A stretch of 64,000 bases of DNA from Acinetobacter lanii. GTDB taxonomy: Bacteria > Pseudomonadota > Gammaproteobacteria > Pseudomonadales > Moraxellaceae. Every line of letters begins with the position of its first letter. The stretch's first letter is position 1. Both the position numbers and the translations under genes were made by a program. The stretch covers positions 930,001 through 994,000 of the forward strand of contig NZ_CP049916.1 of the NCBI RefSeq assembly GCF_011578285.1, written 5' to 3'. The notes beneath the pieces were generated by a model. The model saw only the letters and a program-made list of their open reading frames with translations, was not told the origin of the DNA and ran no database searches. Positions 1 through 7,791 of the stretch are shown piece by piece.

Positions 1-231
1 GGTAAAATCGTAAAAGGTTCTTCTGCAAATGCCAAAACAACTTTGAACTTAGATGCAGATACACTGCGTAAAGTTTTCTTAGAGTTTGATATGGCTGCTG
101 CAATGCAAGCATTCATGACAGGCAAAATCAAAGTTCAAGGCGATATGTCTCAATTGATGGCTTTACAAACTGCGAAGCCAAGCCAAGAGCAAAAAGATCT
201 GTTCAAAAAAGTACTTGAGCAAACTGCTTAA
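1..231 (+). CDS. SCP2 sterol-binding domain protein, C-terminal part (start outside window)
   Basis: The frame is open from base 1 to a TAA at 229-231, giving the last 76 residues of a protein that begins upstream of the window. The visible part contains FMTGKIKVQGDMSQLMAL, the typical C-terminal strand-helix of the SCP2 sterol-carrier fold, in which a phenylalanine and a GK-x-GD turn line a lipid-binding tunnel. Small SCP2 proteins of this type are common in Acinetobacter and probably bind acyl or isoprenoid lipids in the cytoplasm. A strong hairpin terminator follows, so this is the last gene of its transcript. The substrate cannot be told, and the N-terminal half is not seen. Confidence 0.75.
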   Translation, partial: GKIVKGSSANAKTTLNLDADTLRKVFLEFDMAAAMQAFMTGKIKVQGDMSQLMALQTAKPSQEQKDLFKKVLEQTA

Positions 232-242
232 GTCTTAAACAC

Positions 243-274
243 AAAAAAGCTTACCTGTGGGTAAGCTTTTTTTT
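243..274 (+). terminator. Rho-independent terminator after the SCP2 gene
   Basis: A CTTACC stem, TGTG loop and GGTAAG stem are extended by an A-run and closed by an eight-T run just after the stop codon of the SCP2-domain gene. Confidence 0.85.
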
Positions 275-443
275 GACTGCGCAATAAGGTTCAACACCGA
301 TTTAAGTTTAAACGATTCAACATCATTCATGTTACATCAAGGTATCAGAGAGGAATCAAAACGCTATATATGACATATGCGACTCAACTGAGCTTTGTCT
401 GCATGACTTGGTGATGCCACTTAAAACCCGATGCTCAACCTTA

Positions 444-1556
444 TTAAATATTTAGCAGTTTCGGCGTGGTTTTAATGTGTTCTAAATAAGAACGAATTCG
501 AGTCACATATTGTACCGCTTGTTTATAGCGACCATTACGTGCCTGATTACGATTCAAATAATCATACATTTGAATCCAATCATTGGGATTTTTGCCTTGT
601 GCACGTAAACGGCTCATGATTTGATCAGTCGCTCCCGGTCCCATATTGTAGGCCACTAGAGCGTACCAATACCGGTCTTGTACCGGAATATGTGCATAAC
701 GGGTCATCATTTGGTCAAAGTACTTTGCACCGCCTTGAATGCTTTGTGCTGGGTCTACACGATTGGATACACCCATTGCACGTGCGGTACCATCGGTGAG
801 CATCATGATGCCACGTACGCCTGTAGGCGAAACTGAATCAGGCTTTAAATACGATTCTTGGTAACCAATGGCAGCCAAGAAGTGCCAATCGAGATTGTAT
901 TTCTGTGCAGATTTTTTAAAGCTCGCTTTATAGATCGGCATACGCTTGCTTAAATCGCTTTGAATGGCATTCCAATCCGACGGTTTCACCACATTACGGT
1001 TATAAAATGAGGCCAATTGTTTAATCGCACCATTTTGTTTGCTTTGACAGACAAAACCACTGGCGGTGTCCGTTAAGGGATCATCGGCATGTTTAAACAC
1101 CCAATTGATCTCGGTATTTAAACCATTTTTACTCAAACTGGAAAAATCACCACAACTGGCAGAGAAAGTCGTCAGTTTTTTCGCTTCAATCAAATGCGCC
1201 GATGCGGTGGTGACGGCAAAATTGGCTTTGCCTTGCTGTACCATTTTTAAGGCAGCTTCGTTGCTGGGTACGGTTTTAAAATCTAAACGTACATTTAAAC
1301 TTTTGGCATAGTTGTTGACCAAGTCATAGCCAAAACCATGTCTGAAATTGCCATCTTTAAATACTACAGATGGATTGGAAACGGCCACTACGGTTAAAGT
1401 GTTGCTGTTCACGACAGAATTATATTGGTTGGTCTTAGACGCATTAATGGAATGAAAGGGCATTATTGCTGTTGCGAGAACCATCGCTTTTAAAGTGTGG
1501 GAAGAAATAAAAGATTGAAGGCAAAGCCTCGAACCAGAAGATGAACTACTGTGCAT
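444..1556 (-). CDS. MltF-like lytic transglycosylase with shortened solute-binding domain
   Basis: Periplasmic peptidoglycan-cleaving enzyme of the MltF type: an extracellular solute-binding (SBP_bac_3) region followed by an SLT lysozyme-like domain. The first 40 residues hold a secretion signal. Residues about 53-185 resemble the SBP fold (HGFGYDLVNNYAK, then a KANFAVTTAS segment). Residues about 205-330 are the SLT domain with the probable catalytic Glu234 in GYQESYLKPDSVSPTGVRG and the family motif YNMGPG near the end. At 370 residues it is much shorter than E. coli MltF (about 518), and the shortfall lies in the SBP part, which looks about half size. The ATG start has a GGAG six bases upstream. 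It is monocistronic. No lipobox cysteine is evident, so unlike several other lytic transglycosylases it may be soluble in the periplasm. Confidence 0.85.
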   Translation of the reverse strand: MHSSSSSGSRLCLQSFISSHTLKAMVLATAIMPFHSINASKTNQYNSVVNSNTLTVVAVSNPSVVFKDGNFRHGFGYDLVNNYAKSLNVRLDFKTVPSNEAALKMVQQGKANFAVTTASAHLIEAKKLTTFSASCGDFSSLSKNGLNTEINWVFKHADDPLTDTASGFVCQSKQNGAIKQLASFYNRNVVKPSDWNAIQSDLSKRMPIYKASFKKSAQKYNLDWHFLAAIGYQESYLKPDSVSPTGVRGIMMLTDGTARAMGVSNRVDPAQSIQGGAKYFDQMMTRYAHIPVQDRYWYALVAYNMGPGATDQIMSRLRAQGKNPNDWIQMYDYLNRNQARNGRYKQAVQYVTRIRSYLEHIKTTPKLLNI

Positions 1557-1922
1557 GTTGTCTCCGCTACAAGTAATTTATGCCCAAAAAAAGCAAAAGC
1601 GAATCCGCTTTAAAACTTTCATTTAAAGTTGATAAATTCAATTAGGGTGGGCGTCATGAACGTCATTCAAAAATGACATGTGGGATAGAAAAACAAAGAA
1701 AAATGTTTCTTTGTATAAAAAGTGATCAAGCTAAAACATGAGCGCATGATAATGGTCAAAAAACGCATTGTCAAATTTTGTACTTTTTTTTGTTAAAATT
1801 TGACATTTAAATTATTGATTTATAATAAATAAAAAAATTGTAAATCGAATAGATCTAGAATTAAGCTGAAAAATATTGCAATGTGTACCCACACTGTAAG
1901 CAAAATTGGGCTTTTTTTAGCC
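1557..1922. other. Intergenic region between divergent mltF-like gene and greB
   Basis: This gap of about 365 bp carries the promoter of greB and presumably that of the transglycosylase. The only clear structure is a perfect 10-bp inverted repeat (GTCAAATTTT at 1770-1779 and AAAATTTGAC at 1795-1804) touching the -35 element of greB. No coding frame is convincing. Confidence 0.5.
1800..1826 (+). promoter_or_regulatory. Probable greB promoter
   Basis: A consensus -35 TTGACA (1800-1805) and consensus -10 TATAAT (1821-1826) are separated by only 15 bp. Both hexamers are perfect but the spacing is shorter than the usual 17 bp. The -35 overlaps the right arm of the inverted repeat at 1770-1804, so access may be controlled. 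Confidence 0.5.
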
Positions 1923-2417
1923 ATGAAATCGAATCTGATTACCCGTTCTGGGCACGATAAATTGGTCGCAGAACTGCAACACTTATGGCGTGAAGAACGC
2001 CCTGAAATTACCAAGAAAGTGAATTGGGCAGCCAGTCTTGGCGATCGGTCGGAAAACGCGGACTACCAATATAACAAACAAATTTTACGTAAGATTGACC
2101 GCCGTGTGCGCTACTTGGGTAAGCGTTTAGAAGAACTCAGAATCATCGAGTTTTCACCTGAACAAGAGGGTAAAGTTTATTTCGGTGCTTGGGTCGAGAT
2201 TGAAAACGATGATGGTGAAGTCAAAACATTACGTATTGTTGGGGTGGATGAAATCTATGATCACCATCCGCAACACATTTCCATTGATTCTCCCATGGCG
2301 CGTGCGCTACTGGGCAAACAGGTGGATGATGAGGTCGAGGTGGTCACACCATCAGGTAAAAAAAGCTGGTATGTGAACGCTATTCGCTATGAAAAGCTTG
2401 AAAATTCATCGAATTAA
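1923..2417 (+). CDS. greB: Transcription elongation factor GreB
   Basis: GreB binds RNA polymerase in the secondary channel and stimulates cleavage of backtracked RNA. The 164-residue protein has an N-terminal coiled-coil with the acidic tip motif ASLGDRSENADYQYNKQ, followed by the FKBP-like C-terminal domain from about residue 80 with DSPMARALLGKQVDDEVEV and a terminal KKSWYVNAIRYE. E. coli GreB is 158 residues. An in-frame ATG exists 42 bp upstream, but the extra residues have no family counterpart, so the start MKSNLITRSGHDKL is preferred. GreB differs from GreA in the basic patch and in the RRVRYLGKRLEEL helix end, both consistent here. It is followed by an independently promoted tRNA-Ser gene. 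Confidence 0.95.
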   Translation: MKSNLITRSGHDKLVAELQHLWREERPEITKKVNWAASLGDRSENADYQYNKQILRKIDRRVRYLGKRLEELRIIEFSPEQEGKVYFGAWVEIENDDGEVKTLRIVGVDEIYDHHPQHISIDSPMARALLGKQVDDEVEVVTPSGKKSWYVNAIRYEKLENSSN

Positions 2418-2468
2418 TCGCTTTTGAATTAATTTTGAACATTCGTTAAGAAAAATGCAGAAAAGTAT

Positions 2469-2497
2469 TTGCCAAGCGAAAAAAATATTTATATGAT
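2469..2497 (+). promoter_or_regulatory. Promoter of tRNA-Ser
   Basis: TTGCCA (2469-2474), a 17-bp spacer and TATGAT (2492-2497) form a near-consensus sigma-70 promoter. The predicted start is a few bases before the mature tRNA 5' end at 2507. Confidence 0.8.
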
Positions 2498-2506
2498 AGC
2501 GGCCAT

Positions 2507-2597
2507 GGAAGCGTGGCAGAGCGGTTTAATGCACCGGTCTTGAAAACCGACGAGGGCTTATACCCCTCCGTGAGTTCGAATCTCACCGCTTCCGCCA
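2507..2597 (+). tRNA. tRNA-Ser (anticodon TGA)
   Basis: A 91-nt tRNA with acceptor stem GGAAGCG/CGCTTCC, discriminator G and encoded CCA. The anticodon loop is CTTGAAA, giving TGA, which reads UCA and related serine codons. The long variable arm (GAGGGCTTATACCCCTC) is the class II feature expected of serine tRNA. Confidence 0.97.
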
Positions 2598-2603
2598 AAT
2601 TCG

Positions 2604-2634
2604 AAAAACCCCAATCATTTGATTGGGGTTTTTC
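2604..2634 (+). terminator. Terminator after tRNA-Ser
   Basis: CCCCAATC, TATTT-type loop and GATTGGGG stem, preceded by A-run and followed by T-run, directly after the tRNA 3' end. Confidence 0.9.
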
Positions 2635-2673
2635 ATTTTCAGGCTATCCAATAGTTCACTCAATGGTTTGCAT

Positions 2674-2702
2674 AAAAAAAATCCCGCTTCGAAAAGCAGG
2701 AT
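2674..2702 (-). terminator. Terminator after pirin gene
   Basis: Read on the minus strand, ATCCTGCTT pairs with AAGCGGGAT (one T-G wobble) and is followed by seven Ts. It lies just beyond the stop codon of the pirin gene. Confidence 0.7.
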
Positions 2703-2724
2703 TGATGATGATTATATTAATTAT

Positions 2725-3420
2725 TTAAGCAGGTAGATCAAACCAAATCATTTGTGCAGTTGTGTTGGCTTTAACAGTTGAATTTTCATCAAACATCAAA
2801 GCATCACCACTTTTAACAATTTGACCTGCAATCTCCACTTCACCTTCAATCACATGCACATAATTGATTTTGTGCTGTGTAGCGATTTCAAGCTGATGTC
2901 CGGCATCCAATACAGCGGTTTTGACTTCCGCATTTTGACGTAAATGCATTGGTGCTTGATCACTGGCACCTGCAATCAAATGCCATTGATTTGGTTGTTG
3001 CTTAGGATTAAGTTCAATTTGTTGATAGGTAGGTTCGGCATCACGCACATTCGGTTGAATCCAAATTTGCAATAAATGCACGTCTTGATCATATTGATTC
3101 ATTTCGCTATGACGTACACCGGTACCCGCACTCATGAGCTGCCATTCACCGGCTTTAATGTCACCTGAGTTGCCCATACTGTCTTGATGTGAAATGGTGC
3201 CTGAGAGTACACAGGTCAAAATTTCCATATTGTCATGTGGATGGGTACCAAAACCATTATGCGCAGCGATATGGTCATCATTGATCACACGCAGTGGGCC
3301 AACACCCATAAAGTCAGGATGATACCAACTACCAAATGAAAAACTATGGCGTGTGTTCAACCAGCCCGCTTGAACATGACCCCGGTCTTCACTGCGATGT
3401 AAATAAGTTGTCATTGCCAT
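2725..3420 (-). CDS. Pirin-family bicupin protein (YhhW-like)
   Basis: A cytoplasmic bicupin of the pirin family. At 231 residues it has the same length as E. coli YhhW, a pirin with quercetin 2,3-dioxygenase activity in vitro. The N-terminal cupin keeps the presumed metal ligands in GTHPHDNMEILTCVLSG (two histidines near residues 57-59) and the GTGVRHSEMN motif (His and Glu near residues 101-103). The C-terminal cupin is more diverged. The physiological substrate of bacterial pirins is not settled, so the enzyme name should be read as family membership only. The gene is monocistronic, with its own terminator downstream, and has a preferred ATG giving MAMTTYLHRSEDRG. Confidence 0.9.
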   Translation of the reverse strand: MAMTTYLHRSEDRGHVQAGWLNTRHSFSFGSWYHPDFMGVGPLRVINDDHIAAHNGFGTHPHDNMEILTCVLSGTISHQDSMGNSGDIKAGEWQLMSAGTGVRHSEMNQYDQDVHLLQIWIQPNVRDAEPTYQQIELNPKQQPNQWHLIAGASDQAPMHLRQNAEVKTAVLDAGHQLEIATQHKINYVHVIEGEVEIAGQIVKSGDALMFDENSTVKANTTAQMIWFDLPA

Positions 3421-3635
3421 TCTCCAAATCTTGTTGTGTTATTCAATAAGCTTATTTTAGGGTGCTAAAGTCTGAGATAAAATAGGGTATAAGCAACGTA
3501 TTGTTTCATTATTGGGATGATTAGGTCTCATCAGTTTGTCTTTATCACTCTTATTTGTATTGGAGCGATTCAACATTTTTATAAGGATAGACATCCTTGA
3601 ATGGATGATTTTATGAATGATTTTTTAAAGCCAAT

Positions 3636-3660
3636 AAAAAGCCCACTCGGAAGTGGGCTT
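3636..3660 (-). terminator. Terminator after L,D-transpeptidase gene
   Basis: On the minus strand a GCCCACT/AGTGGGC stem with a 4-base loop is followed by a T-run, 20-40 bases past the stop codon. Confidence 0.85.
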
Positions 3661-3678
3661 GATCTATCGAAAATAGAA

Positions 3679-4929
3679 TTATTCTAAGAATTTGACGGTA
3701 ACACCGGCTTTCACCTTACGACCTAAGTCATTGGCATCCCAGTTGGTTAAACGGATACAACCATGTGATGCGGTTTTAGAAATCGCAGATGGATTTGGCG
3801 TACCGTGAATACCAAAAGATTTTTTGCTTAAACCAATCCAGATATTACCTACAGGTGCATTTGGACCCGGTGGTAAAGACAACGGTTTTAAGTTTTTACC
3901 TTGTACAAAGTTACTTGGCGAGTAGCTGTACCAAGGGTTAGGCGCAACACCAGTGACTTTATAGGTACCTGTCGGTGAAGGTGTATCTGAGCTACCAATG
4001 GTCGCAGGGAATGAACCGACCATTTGATTTTGGCTGTTAAATAAATACAGCTGTTTCGCGCCTTTATGTGCCACGATCAAATGAATGTTTTCCGGCAATT
4101 CATTTCGAATGCTGGTCACAATAATTTTTTCACCGGCTTTTTTAAATGTTGCCTTTGGATTAATTTTCTTTAAGAAAGCTTCATCCATATGGAATTTTTC
4201 ACCCAGCATTTCACTCACGCGAGTGTAATAGAGGCCTTTCATTTTGGCTTGTAGCGCATAGTCACTTGGAATAGACGCTGCATATGGCCCTTTAAGATCC
4301 GCTTCAGTAATCGTATATTCGACAAACGCAGGTTTACCACCTTGACGTGCTTCTAAGGCATCCCAAGTTTCTTTGGTCAATACACCTGTCGCTTTTAAAC
4401 CACTCATTTGTTGGAATGAAGCGATGGCTTTGAGCGTGTTTTTACCACTTGAGCCATCAATGGCACCCGGTGACGCATGGGCATTATTCAACATTACATG
4501 CGCACGTGCATACACAGGGAATTGACCTTTACCCATGTTTTCATACCAAGTGGCATTGTTCAGACCATCTAAAGTCCAAGAGGCTTTAACTGCAGGAGCA
4601 TTAGAGGCAGATGTAGTCACCGCAGAAGAGGCGGGTGCACTGCCGATATCAGCACTGGCATCTTCAGTTTGTTCTAAGTTTTGTAATGTAGATGCTGCTT
4701 GATTGAGATCTTTTTGTTCTTGTGCAGAAATTTTGGCTTCATCTGAACGGCTTGCTGCTGCTGAAGATGCAGGACTATCTACCGCTAAAGGATCAATCGG
4801 ATCTTGAACCACAGATTTTTGAGAAACTTTGGTCGGGCTTAGGGGCTGTTCAGAAGAAGTAGTTGCTGCTAAGGCCGTGCCAGCGAAAATGCAGCTTAAA
4901 CTCAAAGCAAGGATTGAGCGAACGAACAT
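3679..4929 (-). CDS. L,D-transpeptidase (YkuD) with peptidoglycan-binding domain
   Basis: Exported enzyme that forms 3-3 cross-links or attaches amino acids to peptidoglycan stems. The chosen start MFVRSILALSLSC has an AAGG ribosome site eight bases upstream; a TTG three codons earlier is less likely. Order: signal peptide (about 1-22), Ala/Ser-rich linker (to about 110), PG_binding_1 domain (about 125-195, GAIDGSSGKNTLKAIASFQ), a LysM-like or spacer region, and a YkuD catalytic domain (about 285-416) with HGTPNP and the catalytic SHGCIRL cysteine near the C-terminus. The architecture resembles the periplasmic L,D-transpeptidase LdtJ described in Acinetobacter baumannii, but orthology was not tested. 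Such enzymes matter for survival when normal D,D-cross-linking or lipooligosaccharide is impaired. Confidence 0.92.
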   Translation of the reverse strand: MFVRSILALSLSCIFAGTALAATTSSEQPLSPTKVSQKSVVQDPIDPLAVDSPASSAAASRSDEAKISAQEQKDLNQAASTLQNLEQTEDASADIGSAPASSAVTTSASNAPAVKASWTLDGLNNATWYENMGKGQFPVYARAHVMLNNAHASPGAIDGSSGKNTLKAIASFQQMSGLKATGVLTKETWDALEARQGGKPAFVEYTITEADLKGPYAASIPSDYALQAKMKGLYYTRVSEMLGEKFHMDEAFLKKINPKATFKKAGEKIIVTSIRNELPENIHLIVAHKGAKQLYLFNSQNQMVGSFPATIGSSDTPSPTGTYKVTGVAPNPWYSYSPSNFVQGKNLKPLSLPPGPNAPVGNIWIGLSKKSFGIHGTPNPSAISKTASHGCIRLTNWDANDLGRKVKAGVTVKFLE

Positions 4930-5135
4930 GAAAATCAACCTTAAGAATTATTCATTTAGATTTATAGAAAACCCTTGAAGTATTGCAGAAAATACATCGT
5001 GATGCAGTATTTGTTTTGTTTAAACATCAAAAAAGATCAATCAGTATGATCAACATTTTAAATCTGAAGAAAATACTAAAGTCTAAGTCATTTTGTTATG
5101 ATGAACTTAATTCTATTTTTGCTTTGGGAAAGTAA

Positions 5136-6206
5136 ATGACGACGCTAAAGAATGATCGTTTTCTACGTGCCTTATTACGTGAACCTGTCGACTGCACGCC
5201 CGTATGGATGATGCGTCAAGCAGGTCGTTATTTACCTGAATACCGAGCGACCCGCGCCACGGCAGGCGACTTTCTGTCTTTATGCAAAAACCAAGATTTT
5301 GCCTGTGAAGTGACTTTACAACCTTTGCGTCGTTATGATTTGGACGCAGCGATTTTATTTTCCGACATTTTAACCGTGCCTGATGCTTTGGGTTTGGGCT
5401 TGTATTTTGAAACCGGTGAAGGTCCAAAATTCCAAAAAACCATTCGTACAGAACAAGATGTTGCCAACTTGCCTAAGTTTGATGCCAAATCTGATCTTGA
5501 TTATGTCATGAAAGCAGTGAGCACCATCCGTTCAGCGCTGGGTGGTCAAGTGCCTTTAATTGGTTTCTCAGGCAGTCCTTGGACACTGGCGACCTATATG
5601 ATTGAGGGCGGTTCAAGCAAAGATTTTCGTTTCACCAAGCAAATGATGTACGCACAACCTGAAGTGTTGCATGCCTTACTTGACCGACTTGCAGATGCAG
5701 TGATTGATTATCTGAATACGCAAATTGATGCAGGCGCGCAAGCGGTGCAAATCTTTGATAGTTGGGGTGGGGCATTGGCACATCGTGAGTATCTCGAATT
5801 TTCATTGAAATACATGCAAAAAATTGTGGCTGGTCTAAAACGTGAAAATGAAGGGCGTAAAGTGCCTGTGATTTTATTCACCAAAGGCGGCGGTCAGTGG
5901 TTAGAACCAATGATTGCAACCGGTGCAGATGCGTTTGGCTTGGATTGGACCACACCTTTGAATGTAGCGCGTCAAACCGTTAATGGTCGTGCTGCATTAC
6001 AGGGTAATTTAGACCCTGCAACCTTATACGGCACACCGGCAAGTATTGAGAAAGCAGTGAAACTGATGCTGGATGATGCTTATGCCAATGGTGAAAAAAC
6101 CGGTTATGTCGCGAATTTAGGCCATGGCATTACCCAATGGGTCGATCCTGCCAATCCAAAAGTGTTCATCGACACCGTGCATGAATACAGCGCTAAGTAT
6201 CTATAA
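5136..6206 (+). CDS. hemE: Uroporphyrinogen decarboxylase HemE
   Basis: Converts uroporphyrinogen III to coproporphyrinogen III in haem synthesis by removing four carboxyl groups. The 356-residue protein has the family length and signature motifs: [17 protein letters not shown] near residue 22 (the arginine pair binds substrate carboxylates), [14 protein letters not shown] with the catalytic aspartate region, [17 protein letters not shown], and [12 protein letters not shown] at the C-terminal end. The ATG has a GGGAAAG purine stretch seven bases upstream. The enzyme is cytosolic and needs no cofactor. The next gene starts about 55-65 bp downstream on the same strand with no terminator between, so read-through is possible. 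Confidence 0.98.
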   Translation: MTTLKNDRFLRALLREPVDCTPVWMMRQAGRYLPEYRATRATAGDFLSLCKNQDFACEVTLQPLRRYDLDAAILFSDILTVPDALGLGLYFETGEGPKFQKTIRTEQDVANLPKFDAKSDLDYVMKAVSTIRSALGGQVPLIGFSGSPWTLATYMIEGGSSKDFRFTKQMMYAQPEVLHALLDRLADAVIDYLNTQIDAGAQAVQIFDSWGGALAHREYLEFSLKYMQKIVAGLKRENEGRKVPVILFTKGGGQWLEPMIATGADAFGLDWTTPLNVARQTVNGRAALQGNLDPATLYGTPASIEKAVKLMLDDAYANGEKTGYVANLGHGITQWVDPANPKVFIDTVHEYSAKYL

Positions 6207-6261
6207 CACTTGAATTCAATGGTCTGAAATTGTGGCATAATCGCGCGGTTACAGATGCAGA

Positions 6262-7071
6262 TTGATCAAGATGATGGTGCTGAAAGCAAGTTTTGAGTTT
6301 ATCTATAAGGCGGCATCGGCTGCCTTATTTGGTATTTTGCTATTAATTGCGTTTGCGATCACCGCATCTATGGGCAGTCAGGACCACTTCGGCTTTTTTA
6401 GATATGACTATCTGCTGTTTTATGCGCTGGTGATTCAAGTCTGTCTGCTGTATCTGAAATTAGAGTCTTGGGCTGAAGCCAAAGTTATCGCCTTATTTCA
6501 TATTATGGCGATGGTGATGGAAATCTTTCTGACTCATCCTCAAATTGCCTCTTGGCAGTACCCGCAACCGGCCGTGTTTAAAATACTGACTGTGCCACTG
6601 TTTGCAGGCTTTATGTATTCGGCTGTGGGAAGTTTCTTTGCACGTTCACTGCGTTTATATCAAGTCTCTTTTTCAAAACTACCAAGCTTTTCCAATATGT
6701 TGATTTTAGCGCTGTGTGCTTATATCAATTTTATGAGTAAATTCTTTATTCCCGATGTTCGCTATCTCTTGTTTTTGTGGAGTGTCGTGATATTTTGGCG
6801 CACTAAAATACGTTTTGAATTGCAACAGCATCAGATTCAATTGCCGATGCTGCCTGTATTGATCGTTTTGGCCTTTATCATTTGGGTTGCGGAAAACATC
6901 AGTACCTTTTATAAAATTTGGTTATATCCCTCACAAGTTGATGCGTGGCATATGGTCGGGTGGGGTAAACTCGGTTCGTGGTATTTGTTGCTGCTACTGA
7001 GTTTGGTGTTGGTGCTGAAGATCTTAGGGCATAGAGATTCAGCAGGCCATTGGCAACTCAAAAATCATTAA
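6262..7071 (+). CDS. DUF817-family integral membrane protein
   Basis: A polytopic membrane protein of about 265 residues with seven or eight hydrophobic segments. It resembles the DUF817 family (Bacillus YoaT is a member) through SWQYPQPAVFKI, GFMYSAVGSFFARS and the conserved NFMSKFFIPDVRYLLF and WVAENISTFYKIWLYP stretches. The family function is unknown; several conserved polar residues inside the membrane (Asn, Asp, Arg, Glu) suggest a transport or catalytic role rather than a simple anchor. The open frame begins at a TTG; ATG codons at 6271 and 6274 are the more likely starts, though neither has a clear Shine-Dalgarno site. It lies downstream of hemE on the same strand. Confidence 0.8.
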   Translation: MIKMMVLKASFEFIYKAASAALFGILLLIAFAITASMGSQDHFGFFRYDYLLFYALVIQVCLLYLKLESWAEAKVIALFHIMAMVMEIFLTHPQIASWQYPQPAVFKILTVPLFAGFMYSAVGSFFARSLRLYQVSFSKLPSFSNMLILALCAYINFMSKFFIPDVRYLLFLWSVVIFWRTKIRFELQQHQIQLPMLPVLIVLAFIIWVAENISTFYKIWLYPSQVDAWHMVGWGKLGSWYLLLLLSLVLVLKILGHRDSAGHWQLKNH

Positions 7072-7219
7072 CTTGAGCTGTTTAATTTATATTCATAAAA
7101 TTTGGAGTGATTTGTTTTGCCTTATCGAAAAGATAACGCTATCTTACAAAGGTGCTGTAATCGTTACGCACACGTGGATATAAAAACACTCTAAAAATAG
7201 ATAATTCTGGAGAAGTGTC

Positions 7220-7690
7220 ATGTTAAAAAAAATCTTATTGGCTGCTGTTTTAGCAGTAGGATCAACTGCTGCGTTCGCTGACCGTGATGCCGGTTGTGGT
7301 GTAGGTTCACAAGTTTGGGCAGGTCAATCAGGTAAACTTCCTAAACTATTGGCTGCAACAACCAATGGTATTTTTGCGAACCAATTGTTTGGTATTACCT
7401 TTGGTACTTTAGGTTGTAGCGGTACAGGTACTGTGACTGCACAAGCTGTAACGTTTACCAATGAAAATGCAGAAACGTTGGCGCGTGATATGGCGGTCGG
7501 TCAAGGCGAAAGCTTGAATGTATTGGCTGAGTTGTTAAACATTAAATCTGAAGATAAAGCACGTTTCTTTGCTGTATCTAAACAAAATTTCTCTGAAATC
7601 TATTCAGACAAAAACCAAGACTCTTTACAAGTATTGGCATCTTTACAAGCAGTAATGGCGAAAGACGACGTACTTAAAGCTTACGTTTAA
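7220..7690 (+). CDS. DUF3015 family exported protein
   Basis: A 156-residue secreted protein. Residues 1-20 (MLKKILLAAVLAVGSTAAFA) are a clear signal peptide. The mature part starts DRDAGCGVGSQVWAGQSGK and carries a second cysteine in GTLGCSGTGTVTAQ, the conserved DUF3015 pattern, so a disulfide is likely in the periplasm. Function is unknown. A GGAG site lies seven bases before the ATG. The gene ends in its own terminator and is followed by a DUF4105 gene on the same strand; as I recall, these two families are often neighbours in gammaproteobacteria, which hints at a shared envelope role. Confidence 0.88.
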   Translation: MLKKILLAAVLAVGSTAAFADRDAGCGVGSQVWAGQSGKLPKLLAATTNGIFANQLFGITFGTLGCSGTGTVTAQAVTFTNENAETLARDMAVGQGESLNVLAELLNIKSEDKARFFAVSKQNFSEIYSDKNQDSLQVLASLQAVMAKDDVLKAYV

Positions 7691-7699
7691 TCGTTCTCT

Positions 7700-7730
7700 A
7701 AAAACCCTGTCTGCATAGATGGGGTTTTTT
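7700..7730 (+). terminator. Terminator after DUF3015 gene
   Basis: An AAACCC/GGGTTT-type stem with a 12-base loop followed by six Ts just after the stop codon; the loop is long, so strength is moderate. Confidence 0.6.
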
Positions 7731-7791
7731 CTGATCTGTGTTTTGAACACCTCTCTTTTTGATACATTAAAAATTTGAACTCATAATTTGA

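Noticed and set aside
1820..2014. Minus-strand frame across the greB start
   Set aside because: It overlaps the promoter and the first greB codons on the opposite strand and has no family similarity.
2513..2728. Frame starting inside tRNA-Ser
   Set aside because: It begins within the tRNA and runs through its terminator; it is a chance open frame.
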